A stretch of 64,000 bases of DNA from Candidatus Caldilinea saccharophila (GTDB lineage Bacteria; Chloroflexota; Anaerolineae; Caldilineales; Caldilineaceae): NCBI GenBank assembly GCA_016710365.1, contig JADJVW010000001.1:310001-374000 (forward strand). The letters are read 5' to 3'. This document shows positions 45,864 to 56,937 of the stretch, in pieces. Positions within the stretch are counted from its first letter, which is position 1. Every line of letters starts with the position of its first letter. Below the pieces are notes generated by a model. It did not search any database. It was not told where the DNA came from and saw only the letters and a program-made list of their open reading frames with translations. The position numbers and the translations under genes were made by a program.

Positions 45864-47894
45864 ATGTTTCGTTTTGGCGTTGATTATTATCCCGAACATT
45901 GGCCAGAATCACGCTGGGAACGGGATGCGCAGTTGATGCAGGAAGCGGGCTTCAACACGGTGCGTCTGGCGGAATTCGCCTGGAGCCGCCTGGAACCTGC
46001 ACCTGGTCATTTTGATTTCGACTGGCTCGACCGGGCGATCGCAATTTTGCAGGCGCGCGGCATCCAAGTCGTGCTTGGCACGCCGACCGCCTCGCCGCCG
46101 CCCTGGGTGATGGCCATGCATCCCGACGCTTATCGCGTCCCAGAATCGGGCTTGCCTGTTACGTATGGCAATCGCCGCGGCTACTGCCCGACGCACGACG
46201 GCTATCGCGCACGCAGTCGTCTCGTCACGCAGGCGATGGCGACGCACTACGCCGCTCATCCCGCCGTGATCGGCTGGCAGACCGACAACGAATTTGGCGA
46301 CCGCTGCTATTGTGCGCACTGTTGCGCGGCGTTCCAGGCGTGGCTACAAAAAAAATACGGGGCGCTCGATACGCTCAACGCGGCGTGGGGTACGATCTTC
46401 TGGAGCCACGTTTACACGGCGTGGACGCAGATTCCAGCGCCGCTCGCCACCGCCGCGCCCTTTGGCGACGGCTCGCACAACCCGGGTCTGGCGCTCGACT
46501 ACTACCGCTTTATGTCGGACTGCTATGTTGCGTTCCAGCACGAGCAGGTGGAGATTCTGCGCAAAGCATGTCCTGTACATTTCATCACGCACAACCTGAT
46601 GGGCATCGGCTACGACCGCCTCAATTACTTCGACCTCGCCGCGGACCTCGACTTTGTCAGTTGGGATAATTATCGGCGGATGCAGTGGACCTTCCAGCCC
46701 ACCGTGCCCCCCAGCGAAGCGGCGCTTGCTCACACCGCCATGCGTGGGCTGAAGCACAAGAACTTCTGGGTGATGGAGCAACAGGCGGGATCGGGCGGCT
46801 GGCAGATTGTGAGCGTGGCGCCGCGACCCGGTGAGTTGCAGTTGTGGGCGTATCAGTCGATTGCCCACGGCGCCGACGCGATTATCTTCTTTCGCTGGCG
46901 CACGGCGCGTTTTGGCACGGAACAGTATTGGCACGGCCTGCTGGAGCACGACGGTCGCACCAGCCGCCGCTACGCCGAGATCAAGCAGATGGGCGCGGAG
47001 ATCGCCCGCGTCGGCGCGCAGATCGCCGGCAGCGAAGTGCGCGCCGAGGTGGCCATGCTGCTCGATTACGACAGCCGCTTTGCCTTCCAGATCCAGGCCA
47101 ACAACCCGGCTTTTCACTACACAGCGCACGTTCACGACATCTATCAGGCCTTCCACGCGCGCAACGTTGCGGTCGATATCATCTCCGCGCAGGACGATTT
47201 CAGCCGCTATAAATTGCTCATCGCGCCGGCGCACTATGTGCTGACCGAGCAGACGGCTGCCGCCATCACACGCTTTGCACAGCAAGGCGGTGCGGTGGTG
47301 GTGACGCCGCGCACTGGCGTCAAGGATGAGACGAATACCATCGTGGACGTGCCGCTGCCCGGCTATCTGGCCAAATTATGCGGCATTGAAGTGGAGGAGT
47401 ATGACTCGCTGCCGGCAGGCGTCAGCCAGCCGCTGGCTTTCACAAATGCCGACATCGATATAACCGAGGCGCCACACGCCAAGATCTGGTGCGATGTGGT
47501 GCGTGCAGTGGATGCTCAAGTCGTCGCACGCTATACACAGGAGTATTACGCCGATAGTCCGGCGATCACCCTCAATGCCTTTGGCGCGGGTCACGCCGTG
47601 TACGTGGCGACGTTTGGCGATGCCGCGCTCTATAGTGCGTTGGCTGGCTGGTTGTTGAAGCTGGCAGAGGTGGAAGCGATGGCCGCGTCACCGGCGGGCG
47701 TCGAATGCTGTGTGCGTTGGCAAGGAGGGCGGCGCCTCCTGTTTGTGCTCAACCACAGTACGGAGGAACAGCATGTTGTCCTGCCAGAAACCATGCTCAA
47801 CTTGCTGACCGGCGAGACCACTCCATTGTCTGCGGTCGAGCTACGACCGCGTCAAGTGATGATCCTGGCCGCGCCGAGCGGAGACGGTAGGTAG
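45864..47894 (+). CDS. Beta-galactosidase, glycoside hydrolase family 42
   Basis: A 676-residue GH42 enzyme cleaving terminal beta-galactosides. The catalytic acid is in WQTDNEFGD (about residue 140) and the nucleophile in WVMEQQAGSGGW (about residue 300). The N-terminus FGVDYYPEHWPESRW is typical. A trimerisation domain and C-terminal beta-domain follow. GGAGG precedes ATG 45864, so the GTG at 45858 is not used. It follows the ABC permeases by about 85 bases and is the last gene of the operon. Cytoplasmic, since there is no signal peptide, so the disaccharide is imported intact. Confidence 0.95.
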   Translation: MFRFGVDYYPEHWPESRWERDAQLMQEAGFNTVRLAEFAWSRLEPAPGHFDFDWLDRAIAILQARGIQVVLGTPTASPPPWVMAMHPDAYRVPESGLPVTYGNRRGYCPTHDGYRARSRLVTQAMATHYAAHPAVIGWQTDNEFGDRCYCAHCCAAFQAWLQKKYGALDTLNAAWGTIFWSHVYTAWTQIPAPLATAAPFGDGSHNPGLALDYYRFMSDCYVAFQHEQVEILRKACPVHFITHNLMGIGYDRLNYFDLAADLDFVSWDNYRRMQWTFQPTVPPSEAALAHTAMRGLKHKNFWVMEQQAGSGGWQIVSVAPRPGELQLWAYQSIAHGADAIIFFRWRTARFGTEQYWHGLLEHDGRTSRRYAEIKQMGAEIARVGAQIAGSEVRAEVAMLLDYDSRFAFQIQANNPAFHYTAHVHDIYQAFHARNVAVDIISAQDDFSRYKLLIAPAHYVLTEQTAAAITRFAQQGGAVVVTPRTGVKDETNTIVDVPLPGYLAKLCGIEVEEYDSLPAGVSQPLAFTNADIDITEAPHAKIWCDVVRAVDAQVVARYTQEYYADSPAITLNAFGAGHAVYVATFGDAALYSALAGWLLKLAEVEAMAASPAGVECCVRWQGGRRLLFVLNHSTEEQHVVLPETMLNLLTGETTPLSAVELRPRQVMILAAPSGDGR

Positions 47895-47906
47895 TCAATC
47901 ACCACC

Positions 47907-47964
47907 GTGGGACTGATAGCCCCATCTACGACGCCTTCTTCGTAGATGGGGCTATCAGTCCCAC
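47907..47964. terminator. Inverted repeat ending the sugar operon
   Basis: GTGGGACTGATAGCCCCATC and the matching GATGGGGCTATCAGTCCCAC extend to 25-base arms around an 8-base loop. The GACTGATAGCCCC core relates it to the GTCGGGCTGATAGCCCGAC repeat family. Confidence 0.75.
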
Positions 47965-48043
47965 GTCTCCTGCGATCACAACTGCGATCACAATCGCCGC
48001 CACGTTACCAACGTGACCTACACGATTGTGCGGGCAGATTCCC

Positions 48044-49330
<1,287 letters not shown>

Positions 49331-49813
49331 TGGTCGCTACTCCTTCGTAAGGCAATGCGCGAATTCTATATGAATAGGGTAGACAAATTACAATCAAATA
49401 CGGCTGGATAGGATACAGCATTATTGTATCACGCATGAACAAAGTCCGCATGTTCGCACTGATCGCCCAAGTTTCGTCCGCAAGGCTGGCGAAGGCGTTC
49501 CTGGCACGGGGCAGGCGCAGCTTTACTCAACCACGCTCTTTGAATCGCGCCAGGGACGCGGCCCCCTTAGCGCGTCCCTCCCCACGTGACCAGTGACTCG
49601 ATTCACCCTTTCGGCGGGGGCAGATTCTGGTGTTTTGTGCTAGTCTGAAAGACAACGCGCTGCCGTTGTGACGTGCGCCGCCGTAGCCTTCCGGGTGAAT
49701 CGGCAGAGTAGATCATCGAAATTCGGCCGCATCCCACCCTACTATCCGATTAGGCGCCCGCCCATGCCGGCTCTCCCGCGTGGGCGTTTTGCTTTCTACA
49801 AGGAGGTAGAGCC
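49331..49813 (+). other. Long upstream/leader region of ppsA
   Basis: The gap of 483 bases holds structure but no gene. GGGACGCG (49552) pairs with CGCGTCCC in a compact hairpin. GATTCACCC (49600-49608) pairs with GGGTGAATC (49693-49701) at long range. A short stem CGCCCA/TGGGCG followed by TTTT ends about 22 bases before the ppsA start, like a leader terminator. The ribosome binding site is AAGGAGG. I cannot assign a known riboswitch. Confidence 0.45.
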
Positions 49814-52213
49814 ATGTCTTGGATCCAATGGTTTGAAGAGTTGACGATTGACGACGTGCCCAGGGTGGGCGGAAAAAACGCCAGCTTGGGTGAGATGATC
49901 CGCGAACTGACGCCGCGCGGGATTCAGGTGCCCGACGGGTTTGCAGTGACTGCCGATGCATATCGAGCATTCCTGCATTACAACGAATTGGATGAAGAGA
50001 TCCGCGGGATTCTCGACGGGCTGGACACCCACGATGTCAACGACCTGATGCGGCGCACGGGTCAGATTCGCCGCCTGATTCTGCGTGGCGAATTCCCGCC
50101 CGACATGGAACGGGAAATTACCGAAGCGTATCAGGAGTTAAGCCGTCGCTATGGGGCGCGCACCACGGATGTTGCTGTGCGGTCGTCCGCCACTGCCGAG
50201 GATCTGCCCACCGCCAGTTTCGCCGGGCAACAGGAGACCTATCTCAACGTGCATGGCGAGGCGATGCTGCTCGAATCGGTGACAAAGTGTTTTGCCAGCC
50301 TCTTTACTTCGCGTGCCACCAGCTACCGCCAGGATATGGGCTTTGGCCACACGCAGGTCGGGCTGTCAGTTGGTGTGCAGAAGATGGTGCGCTCTGATCT
50401 GGCCGCGAGCGGTGTGATCTTCACCCTGGACACGGAGAGCGGCTTCCGGGATGTGGTCTTTGTCACCGCGGCCTACGGTCTTGGTGAAAATGTCGTCCAG
50501 GGACGCGTGGCGCCTGACGAGTTTTACATCTTCAAGCCGACGCTGCGTCAGGGCTACCGCCCGCTCATCTGGAAGCGGCTTGGCGCCAAAGAGCAACGCA
50601 TGGTCTACGACGAGGCGGGCAATAAGCTGGTCAAGAATGTGCAGGTGTCGCCCGAAGACCGCGCCCGTTTCTCGGTCAGCGAGGAGGATGTGCTCAAGTT
50701 GGCGGCGTGGGCGATGGTGATCGAGGATCACTACACGACGAAACGCGGCGTCGATATGCCGATGGACATCGAATGGGCGAAAGATGGGCAGACCGGCGAA
50801 ATGTTTATCGTGCAGGCGCGGCCTGAGACCGTGCATAGCCAGCGCGTGGTCACCCAGATTCAAAGCTATCGGCTCCAGGCCAAAAGCGATGTGGTGGTGG
50901 AAGGGCTGGCAGTCGGCGACAAGATCGCAGCAGGCAAAGTGCACGTCATCCCCAACGTCAGCCACATCCGCAACTTCCGCCCTGGCGAAATTCTCGTTAC
51001 AGATATTACTGACCCAGACTGGGAGCCGATCATGAAGACGGCGGCCGCGATCGTCACCAATCGCGGGGGGCGCACCAGCCACGCTGCCATCGTTTCGCGC
51101 GAACTGGGGATTCCGGCGATTGTCGGTTGCAACGACGCCACGCAACGGCTGCAAAGCGACCAGGCAGTGACGGCGAGTTGCGCGGAAGGCGAGGTCGGTC
51201 GCGTCTATGCGGGCGTGCTGCCGTTCGAGGTGCACACGGTCGACGTGAGCCAACTGTCGCGCCCGCGCACCAAGATCATGATGAACATTGCCAGCCCAGA
51301 ACTGGCCTTCAAGCAGTCAGCGATCCCGAACGACGGCGTTGGGCTGGCGCGCATGGAATTCATCTTTGCGAACTGGGTGCAGGTGCATCCACTGGCGCTT
51401 ACCCGCTACGACAGCCTGACCGACGACGTACGCGCCAGAGTGGATGAAGTAACGGCCGGTTACGCCGACAAAACCGAGTTCTTTGTCGACAAGCTGGCGC
51501 AGGGCATCGGCGCGCTGGCCGCAGCTTTTTATCCAAAACCGGTCATCCTGCGGCTCTCCGACTTCAAGACCAACGAATACGCCCATCTTGTCGGCGGCGC
51601 GCACTTTGAACCGAAAGAAGAGAACCCGATGATCGGATGGCGCGGCGCCAGCCGTTACTATCACCCCGACTATCGCGAGGGCTTTGCGCTGGAGGTCAAG
51701 GCGATCAAGCGCGTGCGCGAGGTTTTCGGGCTGACCAATCTGTTGGTGATGGTGCCTTTCTGCCGCACGCCTGCCGAAGGGCGTAAGGTGCTTGAGGTCA
51801 TGGCGGAAGAAGGGCTTAAGCGGGGCGAGCATGGCCTGCAAGTCTATGTGATGGCGGAGATTCCGTCCAACATCATCCTGGCCGACCAGTTCAGCGAACT
51901 CTTCGACGGCTTCTCGATTGGCTCCAACGACTTGACGCAACTGACGTTGGGCGTCGACCGCGACTCGACGCAGATCGCGGCGCTCTTCGACGAACGCAAC
52001 GACGCTGTGCTGCGCTCATGTGCACAGTTGATCGAGACCGCGCACAAATTCGGACGTAAGGTTGGTATCTGCGGACAGGCGCCGTCGGACTATCCAGAAT
52101 TTGCCGCCTTCCTGGTCGAGAACGGCATCGACTCGATCAGCCTGATCCCGGATGCGATTCTGCGCACGACTGCGGATGTGCTGGCCATTGAAAAGGAACG
52201 CGTACCAGCCTAA
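49814..52213 (+). CDS. ppsA: Phosphoenolpyruvate synthase
   Basis: A 799-residue pyruvate, water dikinase turning pyruvate and ATP into PEP, AMP and Pi. The N-terminal ATP-grasp part has VRSSATAEDLPTASFAGQQE. The phosphohistidine domain carries GGRTSHAAIVSRELGIP, and the C-terminal TIM barrel has IVPFCRTPAEG-type text (VPFCRTPAEGRKV), VYVMAEIPSNIIL, SIGSNDLTQLTLGVDRDS and GQAPSDYP with its Cys (GICGQAPSD). AAGGAGG precedes the ATG. The regulator gene ppsR follows 535 bases later in the same direction. It is intact. Confidence 0.95.
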   Translation: MSWIQWFEELTIDDVPRVGGKNASLGEMIRELTPRGIQVPDGFAVTADAYRAFLHYNELDEEIRGILDGLDTHDVNDLMRRTGQIRRLILRGEFPPDMEREITEAYQELSRRYGARTTDVAVRSSATAEDLPTASFAGQQETYLNVHGEAMLLESVTKCFASLFTSRATSYRQDMGFGHTQVGLSVGVQKMVRSDLAASGVIFTLDTESGFRDVVFVTAAYGLGENVVQGRVAPDEFYIFKPTLRQGYRPLIWKRLGAKEQRMVYDEAGNKLVKNVQVSPEDRARFSVSEEDVLKLAAWAMVIEDHYTTKRGVDMPMDIEWAKDGQTGEMFIVQARPETVHSQRVVTQIQSYRLQAKSDVVVEGLAVGDKIAAGKVHVIPNVSHIRNFRPGEILVTDITDPDWEPIMKTAAAIVTNRGGRTSHAAIVSRELGIPAIVGCNDATQRLQSDQAVTASCAEGEVGRVYAGVLPFEVHTVDVSQLSRPRTKIMMNIASPELAFKQSAIPNDGVGLARMEFIFANWVQVHPLALTRYDSLTDDVRARVDEVTAGYADKTEFFVDKLAQGIGALAAAFYPKPVILRLSDFKTNEYAHLVGGAHFEPKEENPMIGWRGASRYYHPDYREGFALEVKAIKRVREVFGLTNLLVMVPFCRTPAEGRKVLEVMAEEGLKRGEHGLQVYVMAEIPSNIILADQFSELFDGFSIGSNDLTQLTLGVDRDSTQIAALFDERNDAVLRSCAQLIETAHKFGRKVGICGQAPSDYPEFAAFLVENGIDSISLIPDAILRTTADVLAIEKERVPA

Positions 52214-52218
52214 CGCTG

Positions 52219-52306
52219 CCGCAGGCAACGTCCCCGGCGCGCCGCACCGCACATCTGGCTGGTGAATTCACCTGCGGCGCGCCAGGGGCGTCACCTGATT
52301 CTGCGC
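52219..52306. repeat. Stem-loop repeat, orientation B of the flipping pair
   Basis: CAACGTCCCCGGCGCGCCGCA and TGCGGCGCGCCAGGGGCGT form the stem. The loop ACCGCACATCTGGCTGG, then TGAATTCACC, is the reverse complement of the loop at 30292-30380, while the outer flanks are in the same orientation. It lies right after ppsA and may terminate it. Confidence 0.7.
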
Positions 52307-52335
52307 TAGCCTCACATCGGGCATGAGATTTTATA

Positions 52336-52406
52336 GCATCGTGCGTCGCACTGGCCAACTGCGTCTATATTGGTCGGCCATTCCCCGGCCCGGCGACGCA
52401 CGATGC
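52336..52406. repeat. 14-base inverted repeat in the ppsA-ppsR gap
   Basis: GCATCGTGCGTCGC at 52336-52349 pairs exactly with GCGACGCACGATGC at 52393-52406. The remaining gap (52407-52544) holds nothing identified, and the promoter of ppsR is at 52545. Confidence 0.6.
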
Positions 52407-52544
52407 AAAGCTTTGGAGCGCACCCGCCAAATCTTCACACCTTGCCAAAAATGAAGATCATTAGGTCTTTCGCGACCCGTGCGCAGCGTGTTGCGCTCTA
52501 ACGTCGGCGTGCGTCTGCTCGACATGGTGCGCATGTTGAGCGAA

Positions 52545-52572
52545 TTGACGCCTGAGCGCAGCGCGCTACAAT
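52545..52572 (+). promoter_or_regulatory. Putative ppsR promoter
   Basis: TTGACG, 16 bases, then TACAAT at 52567-52572, giving a leader of about 170 bases before ppsR. Confidence 0.65.
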
Positions 52573-52748
52573 ATACGGGACACTGTTGTGCTATCTCATC
52601 GCAGCGCCAAGCGATCTGTTACTCATCGACCTGATTACCTATCGCTTTGGTGCGCCTGATACAGCATTGCTCGCAGCGTTGGAGGCATGGAACCTGAAAC
52701 AATTCTTCTCCAAAAAATTTAGTTCGTTTGTCGGAGGCAGGCAGCTTC

Positions 52749-53603
52749 ATGGTGGAATTCAGCGAGGATCGTCACAGCAAAGCCGTGCGCAAGGGTCCGC
52801 CCATCTTTGTCGTTTCCGGCGGCACGGGCGCCACGGGTGATCTGTTGGCGCGCACGGTATTAGCGCAATTTCCCGACGTGGACGTTCCATTGCACGTTGA
52901 AACAAAAGTCGCTAGCGAAGATCGGGTTCGCGATGTGATCCGGCGTGCGACAGGTATTCCCGGCGCGATTATCCTGCACACGATGGTAAAGCGCGATTTT
53001 CGACGCCTGTTGGTGACGGAGGCCGCCCGCGCCGGCATCGTCACCTTCGATCTCGCCGGCCCATTGGAAGAGCATCTGACGCGCGAACTTGGCATGCAGC
53101 CGCTGCAGCAGCCGGGGCTGTATCATCAGATGCGCCGCGCCTATTTCGAGCGCGTGGAAGCGATCGAATTCACCGTGGCGCACGACGATGGCAAGCGCGT
53201 AGAAGACCTCGCAAAAGCAGAGATCGTGCTGCTCGGCCTCTCGCGTGTGGGCAAGACCCCCCTGAGCATGTACCTGTCGATCCTGGGCTGGAAAACCGCC
53301 AATGTCCCATTCGTCCCAGGCGTGCCGCCGCCGCAGGAGTTGGCGCAAGTCATTCCACACAAAGTCGTCGGTCTGGTGATCGAGCCGGCGCAATTGATGG
53401 CGCATCGACGTTATCGGGCGTCGCGTTCCGGCATCCGCGAGGAAGGCTATGTTGACCGCCAATCCGTGCTGGACGAAATGCGCGCGGCCAACCACTTCTT
53501 TTATCAGCAGGGCTTCCACGTAGTCGACACTACTGATAAGCCAATCGAAACCAGCGCCGAGGAGATCGTCAGCCTGATCACACGGCGCAAAGTGGTGTCA
53601 TGA
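52749..53603 (+). CDS. ppsR: PEP synthase regulatory protein (kinase/pyrophosphorylase)
   Basis: A 284-residue DUF299 protein that phosphorylates PEP synthase (ADP-dependent) and reverses this with phosphate, so it controls PpsA directly. The N-terminus FVVSGGTGATGDLLARTVL and the P-loop LLGLSRVGKTPLSMYLS are hallmarks, and the C-terminal KPIETSAEEI motif follows. ATG 52749 was chosen over the TTG at 52728 as it has GGAGG upstream with an 11-base gap. Its position beside ppsA confirms the assignment. Confidence 0.92.
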   Translation: MVEFSEDRHSKAVRKGPPIFVVSGGTGATGDLLARTVLAQFPDVDVPLHVETKVASEDRVRDVIRRATGIPGAIILHTMVKRDFRRLLVTEAARAGIVTFDLAGPLEEHLTRELGMQPLQQPGLYHQMRRAYFERVEAIEFTVAHDDGKRVEDLAKAEIVLLGLSRVGKTPLSMYLSILGWKTANVPFVPGVPPPQELAQVIPHKVVGLVIEPAQLMAHRRYRASRSGIREEGYVDRQSVLDEMRAANHFFYQQGFHVVDTTDKPIETSAEEIVSLITRRKVVS

Positions 53604-53614
53604 TGAGTAAATAA

Positions 53615-53647
53615 AGACGCCGAGTTTTTTGAAAAAACTCGGCGTCT
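53615..53647. terminator. Terminator between convergent ppsR and hflX
   Basis: AGACGCCGAGTTTTTT and AAAACTCGGCGTCT pair around GAA. The A-rich side and T-rich side both fit bidirectional action. Confidence 0.85.
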
Positions 53648-53699
53648 GGCATGTTGACTTCCCTAAACCTCTCTGTCCTGGCCCCTTTGGCTGGCGCGC

Positions 53700-55095
53700 T
53701 TACGTTTCCTCGCTCTGCTGATTCGCCGTCCAGTAGGGCGCCAATCGCCCCACCAACTCGAGCGGCAGGCGTCCGACCACATGCGTGCCGTGCTCGGTAT
53801 GCGTCTCCGCTTCGACGAGGCCGTTTTCATGCAACATGGCGACGAGATCGCCGCGCTTATAGGGAATCAGCGCATCGATCGACATCATCTGTTCGCGTAA
53901 CGCCTCATCCACGGCGGCCATCAGCCGGTCAAGTCCGGTCCCATTGGCTGCGCTGATCAGCACCGCATTGGGATTATCGGATAGAGCCTGTTCCAGCAGA
54001 TGCGCGTCCTCCGGGTCCGTGCGGTCAAGCCGGTCGATCTTGTTCAAGGCGACGACGACCGGTTTGGTCGAGGCGCCCAGATCGTCCAGAATCTCCTCAA
54101 CCGCGGCGATCTGCTCCTCCATGTTGGCGTGCGAGATGTCGACGACATGCACGAGCAAGTCGGCCTCGTTGACTTCCTCCAGCGTAGAGCGGAAAGCAGC
54201 CACGAGCATGGTGGGCAATTTCTGAATAAAGCCCACTGTGTCAGAGAAAAGCGCCAGCCGGTCGCTCGGCATCTTCACGCGGCGCGTCGTGGGGTCGAGC
54301 GTAGCGAAGAGCTGGTCTTCGGCCACGACATCGGCGTTAGCGATGGCATTGAGCAGCGTGCTTTTGCCCGCATTGGTGTAACCGACTACCGCCACCACCG
54401 GCAGCGCAGATTGACGGCGTTGATTGCGGTAGTGCTCGCGATGCTGGCTGATCTCCGCCAACTGTTGCTTCAAAAACGCAATACGCCGATTGATCTCGCG
54501 GCGGTCGACCTCCAACTGCGTCTCCCCAGGGCCGCGCACCGCGCCCGCCCGCCTGGCGCGCCAGATGCGTCCAGGCGCGGGTCAGACGCGGCAGCCGGTA
54601 CTCATATTGCGCCAGTTCCACTTGTACGGCGCCCTCATGCGTGCGGGCGTGTCGTGCAAAGATGTCGAGAATCAACGCGGTGCGATCCACCACATTGACC
54701 TCCTCACCCAGCTCCTTCTCCAACTCGCGCTGCTGGCGCGGCGACAACTCGTCGTCGAAGATCACGACGTTGGCGTCCAGTTCGGTCACGGCCATGCGCA
54801 GCTCCTCGACTTTGCCGGAGCCGATCAAGGTGGCCGGGTTGGGCGATTCAAGCCGCTGCGTGATGCGGGCGATCGCACGCACACCGGCGGTTTTCGCCAG
54901 CAACGCCAGTTCATCCAACGAATCTTCTAACGTCAGCAGCGTTGGCTGGTTCTGCAATTCGACGCCGACCAGCACTGCGCGCTGCGCGATGGGCGCAGTC
55001 GAGACCAGACCCGCCTCATCACGCACGGCGCGTTGGTGATCGCGGCCGTCACTGGCAAGCGAACTCTGCGATTGAGATGAATTTGAATTCGTCAT
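53700..55095 (-). CDS. hflX: GTPase HflX, one frameshift
   Basis: HflX is a ribosome-rescue GTPase that splits stalled 70S ribosomes. The N-terminal domain carries RAVLVGVELQNQPTLLTLED and GSGKVEELRMAV, and the G domain has VAVVGYTNAGKSTLLN, DTVGF(IQKLP), ALNKIDRLD and ISAANGTGLD. One missing G near 54548 breaks the frame between LARQAGGRG and VRGPGETQLEVDRR. Joined length is about 465. The start ATG 55095 overlaps the thioesterase stop (ATGA), a sign of translational coupling. A C-terminal HflX-specific extension is present. Confidence 0.93.
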
Positions 55096-55544
55096 GAATT
55101 TTGCTTTTCCTGAACTGCGCCCGCTTCGACTGCCTTGATGCGAGCGCACACGATAGCGGGCAAAGCCGCCTTGCGCTGACTCTGATAATCGTAGGAGACG
55201 ATGGCGCCTTCACCTTCTGCAGCAACCCGATTATGTCGTGTGCTAACCACCCGGTAGTGCATGACGAAGCGATCAGCGCCGATATCGCCAACCCGCACAC
55301 CGACCAACACACGATCCGGATAGGTCAACGGAAACTTGAACTTGCAGGATGCCGAAGCCAGGATCGGCCCGACGCCATGCCCTGTCATTGCCTCCATCAG
55401 CCCTGTGCGTTCGAGATAAGCGATGCGCCCACTCTCGAAATAACGAAAATAGACGATGTTGTTGACATGCTGAAAGGCATCCATCTCGCCCCACGCAACC
55501 GGGATTTCGATGATCACCGGAAACCCGGCCAGTAATTCGCTCAT
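55092..55544 (-). CDS. Acyl-CoA thioesterase, hotdog fold (YbgC/FadM-like)
   Basis: A 150-residue 4-hydroxybenzoyl-CoA thioesterase-like enzyme with the family text VAWGEMDAFQHVNNIVYFRYFE, where the Asp and His near the N-terminus are the catalytic region, and a matching C-terminal hotdog strand set (VLVGVRVGDIGADRFVMHYRV). ATG 55544 is used, although a GTG start at 55571 is possible. The last four bases of the gene overlap hflX, so the two are co-transcribed. The acyl-CoA substrate is unknown. Confidence 0.82.
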   Translation of the reverse strand: MSELLAGFPVIIEIPVAWGEMDAFQHVNNIVYFRYFESGRIAYLERTGLMEAMTGHGVGPILASASCKFKFPLTYPDRVLVGVRVGDIGADRFVMHYRVVSTRHNRVAAEGEGAIVSYDYQSQRKAALPAIVCARIKAVEAGAVQEKQNS

Positions 55545-55867
55545 GATTAGCTCTTCATTGCCGGAATGCACCGCCTCCGCGCGGCAGGTTCTGACCTTCT
55601 TACTCGCAACTGCTAAGCATAAAGACCCTGCTAAGTTTCGTCAACCTGCGCATAGACTGCGGTTGTGCGTCAGAATGTTGGCAAAAGCGTCCCCGGCGCG
55701 GCATAGTGCGTCGCGGTTGGCGTCGTCTTCCATCGCGCGGCGGGAAGATGTGCACTACTGAACGCTTAGCTTATCGAGTATATTATTCAGTACAATATGC
55801 TGTCGATGCCGCTTTGGCATCGGCGCGGTTCCCTGACAACACAACCGAGAACGCAGATGAGAACGGC

Positions 55868-56697
55868 ATGAATATGGCTGATGACTTTTTTCAAGATGGC
55901 GGAGATGCTCCGCCGATTTTACGCTTCAAACAATATGCTGAGCCGTCGGTTTTTGCGCCAGAGAATTTGCTGCGCGAGGCAAGACGGCAAAAAGCTATTC
56001 CCGACAGCCAAATCCCCAAGATTTGCGTGCTCGATCCGGACGGCGACATCGTGCGTTATCTGGTCGCAACCGAGCAGGCTCAGTTGAATCCATACTGGGC
56101 TTGTTATCACACGTCGCTGCATGATTTTACCTGGGATGGCATCGACTTTGGCATCGTAGGCTGTGCCGTGGGCGCTGCCTTTGCCGTGCTGGTGGCGGAG
56201 GAAATGTTCGCCTCCGGCTGCCAGTTGCTGATCAGCGTGACTTCGTCCGGGCAGATTTCGCCATTGGCGCAAGTTCCGCCCTTCTTTGTGTTGATCGAGA
56301 AGGCGCTGCGCGATGAGGGCGCCAGCTATCATTACCTGGCGCCGTCGGACTATGCCCATTTGGATAGTCAGCTCAGCCGGTTGCTCGACGGTGCGTTCAC
56401 CGGCCTTGCCCAGCCTGTCTATCGCGGCGCAACCTGGACGACGGACGCTCCCTTCCGCGAGACAGCCTTTGCTGTGAGACAGGCGCAGGCGGAAGGCATC
56501 CTTGCCGTGGAGATGGAGGCAGCGGCCTGTATGCCTTTGCCCAAGCGCGCCAGCAGCCGGCCATCTGCTTTGCCCACGTTACCAACCAGATGGGTACGGT
56601 CGCCAACGATTTCGAGAAAGGCCACGCCGACGGCGCGTACGATGCACTCGCGCTGATCCACGCAACTGCCCGTCGCTGGCTATCTCACAAGGCGTAG
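55868..56697 (+). CDS. Nucleoside phosphorylase (uridine phosphorylase-like), one frameshift
   Basis: A PNP/UDP family member splitting nucleosides with phosphate. The text IVGCAVGAAFAVLVAEEMFASG, LISVTSSGQISP and TDAPFRE fits the phosphate and base pocket of uridine phosphorylases. A missing C near 56527 breaks the frame between ILAVEMEAA and LYAFAQARQQPAICFAHVTN. The joined protein has about 277 residues and ends at the TAG at 56695-56697. The VEMEAAALY motif is the nucleoside-binding Glu-Met-Glu region. The start is ATG 55868 (MNMADDFFQDGGD), with ATG 55874 as alternative. Confidence 0.8.
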
Positions 56698-56748
56698 TGT
56701 GCAACATAACAAACACGCGCCACTTTGACAGGTTTTGGCAATATCAAG

Positions 56749-56777
56749 TTGTTTACTTTGAAAAAGTATACTACAAT
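56749..56777 (+). promoter_or_regulatory. Putative promoter upstream of the FecR-like gene
   Basis: TTGTTT (56749-56754), 17 bases, then TACAAT (56772-56777). An inverted repeat TTATTAG / CTAATAA at 56825-56846 lies between it and the gene and may be an operator. Confidence 0.55.
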
Positions 56778-56937
56778 CATGCTACTCAAATACGATTTCC
56801 CAACGCTACCGCATGATCTGGTCATTATTAGCGATAATACTAATAAGTGATCGATAAATTTGTGTTCACTCAATGATGTCGTAGTAGAAAATGTAGTAGC
56901 AGACAGGATTCTGCCGATTGGAGAACGGTCAAAAACT

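Noticed and set aside
49331..49813. Known riboswitch before ppsA (TPP, SAM, cobalamin or glycine)
   Set aside because: None of the consensus motifs of these riboswitches were seen, so only an unassigned leader is reported.
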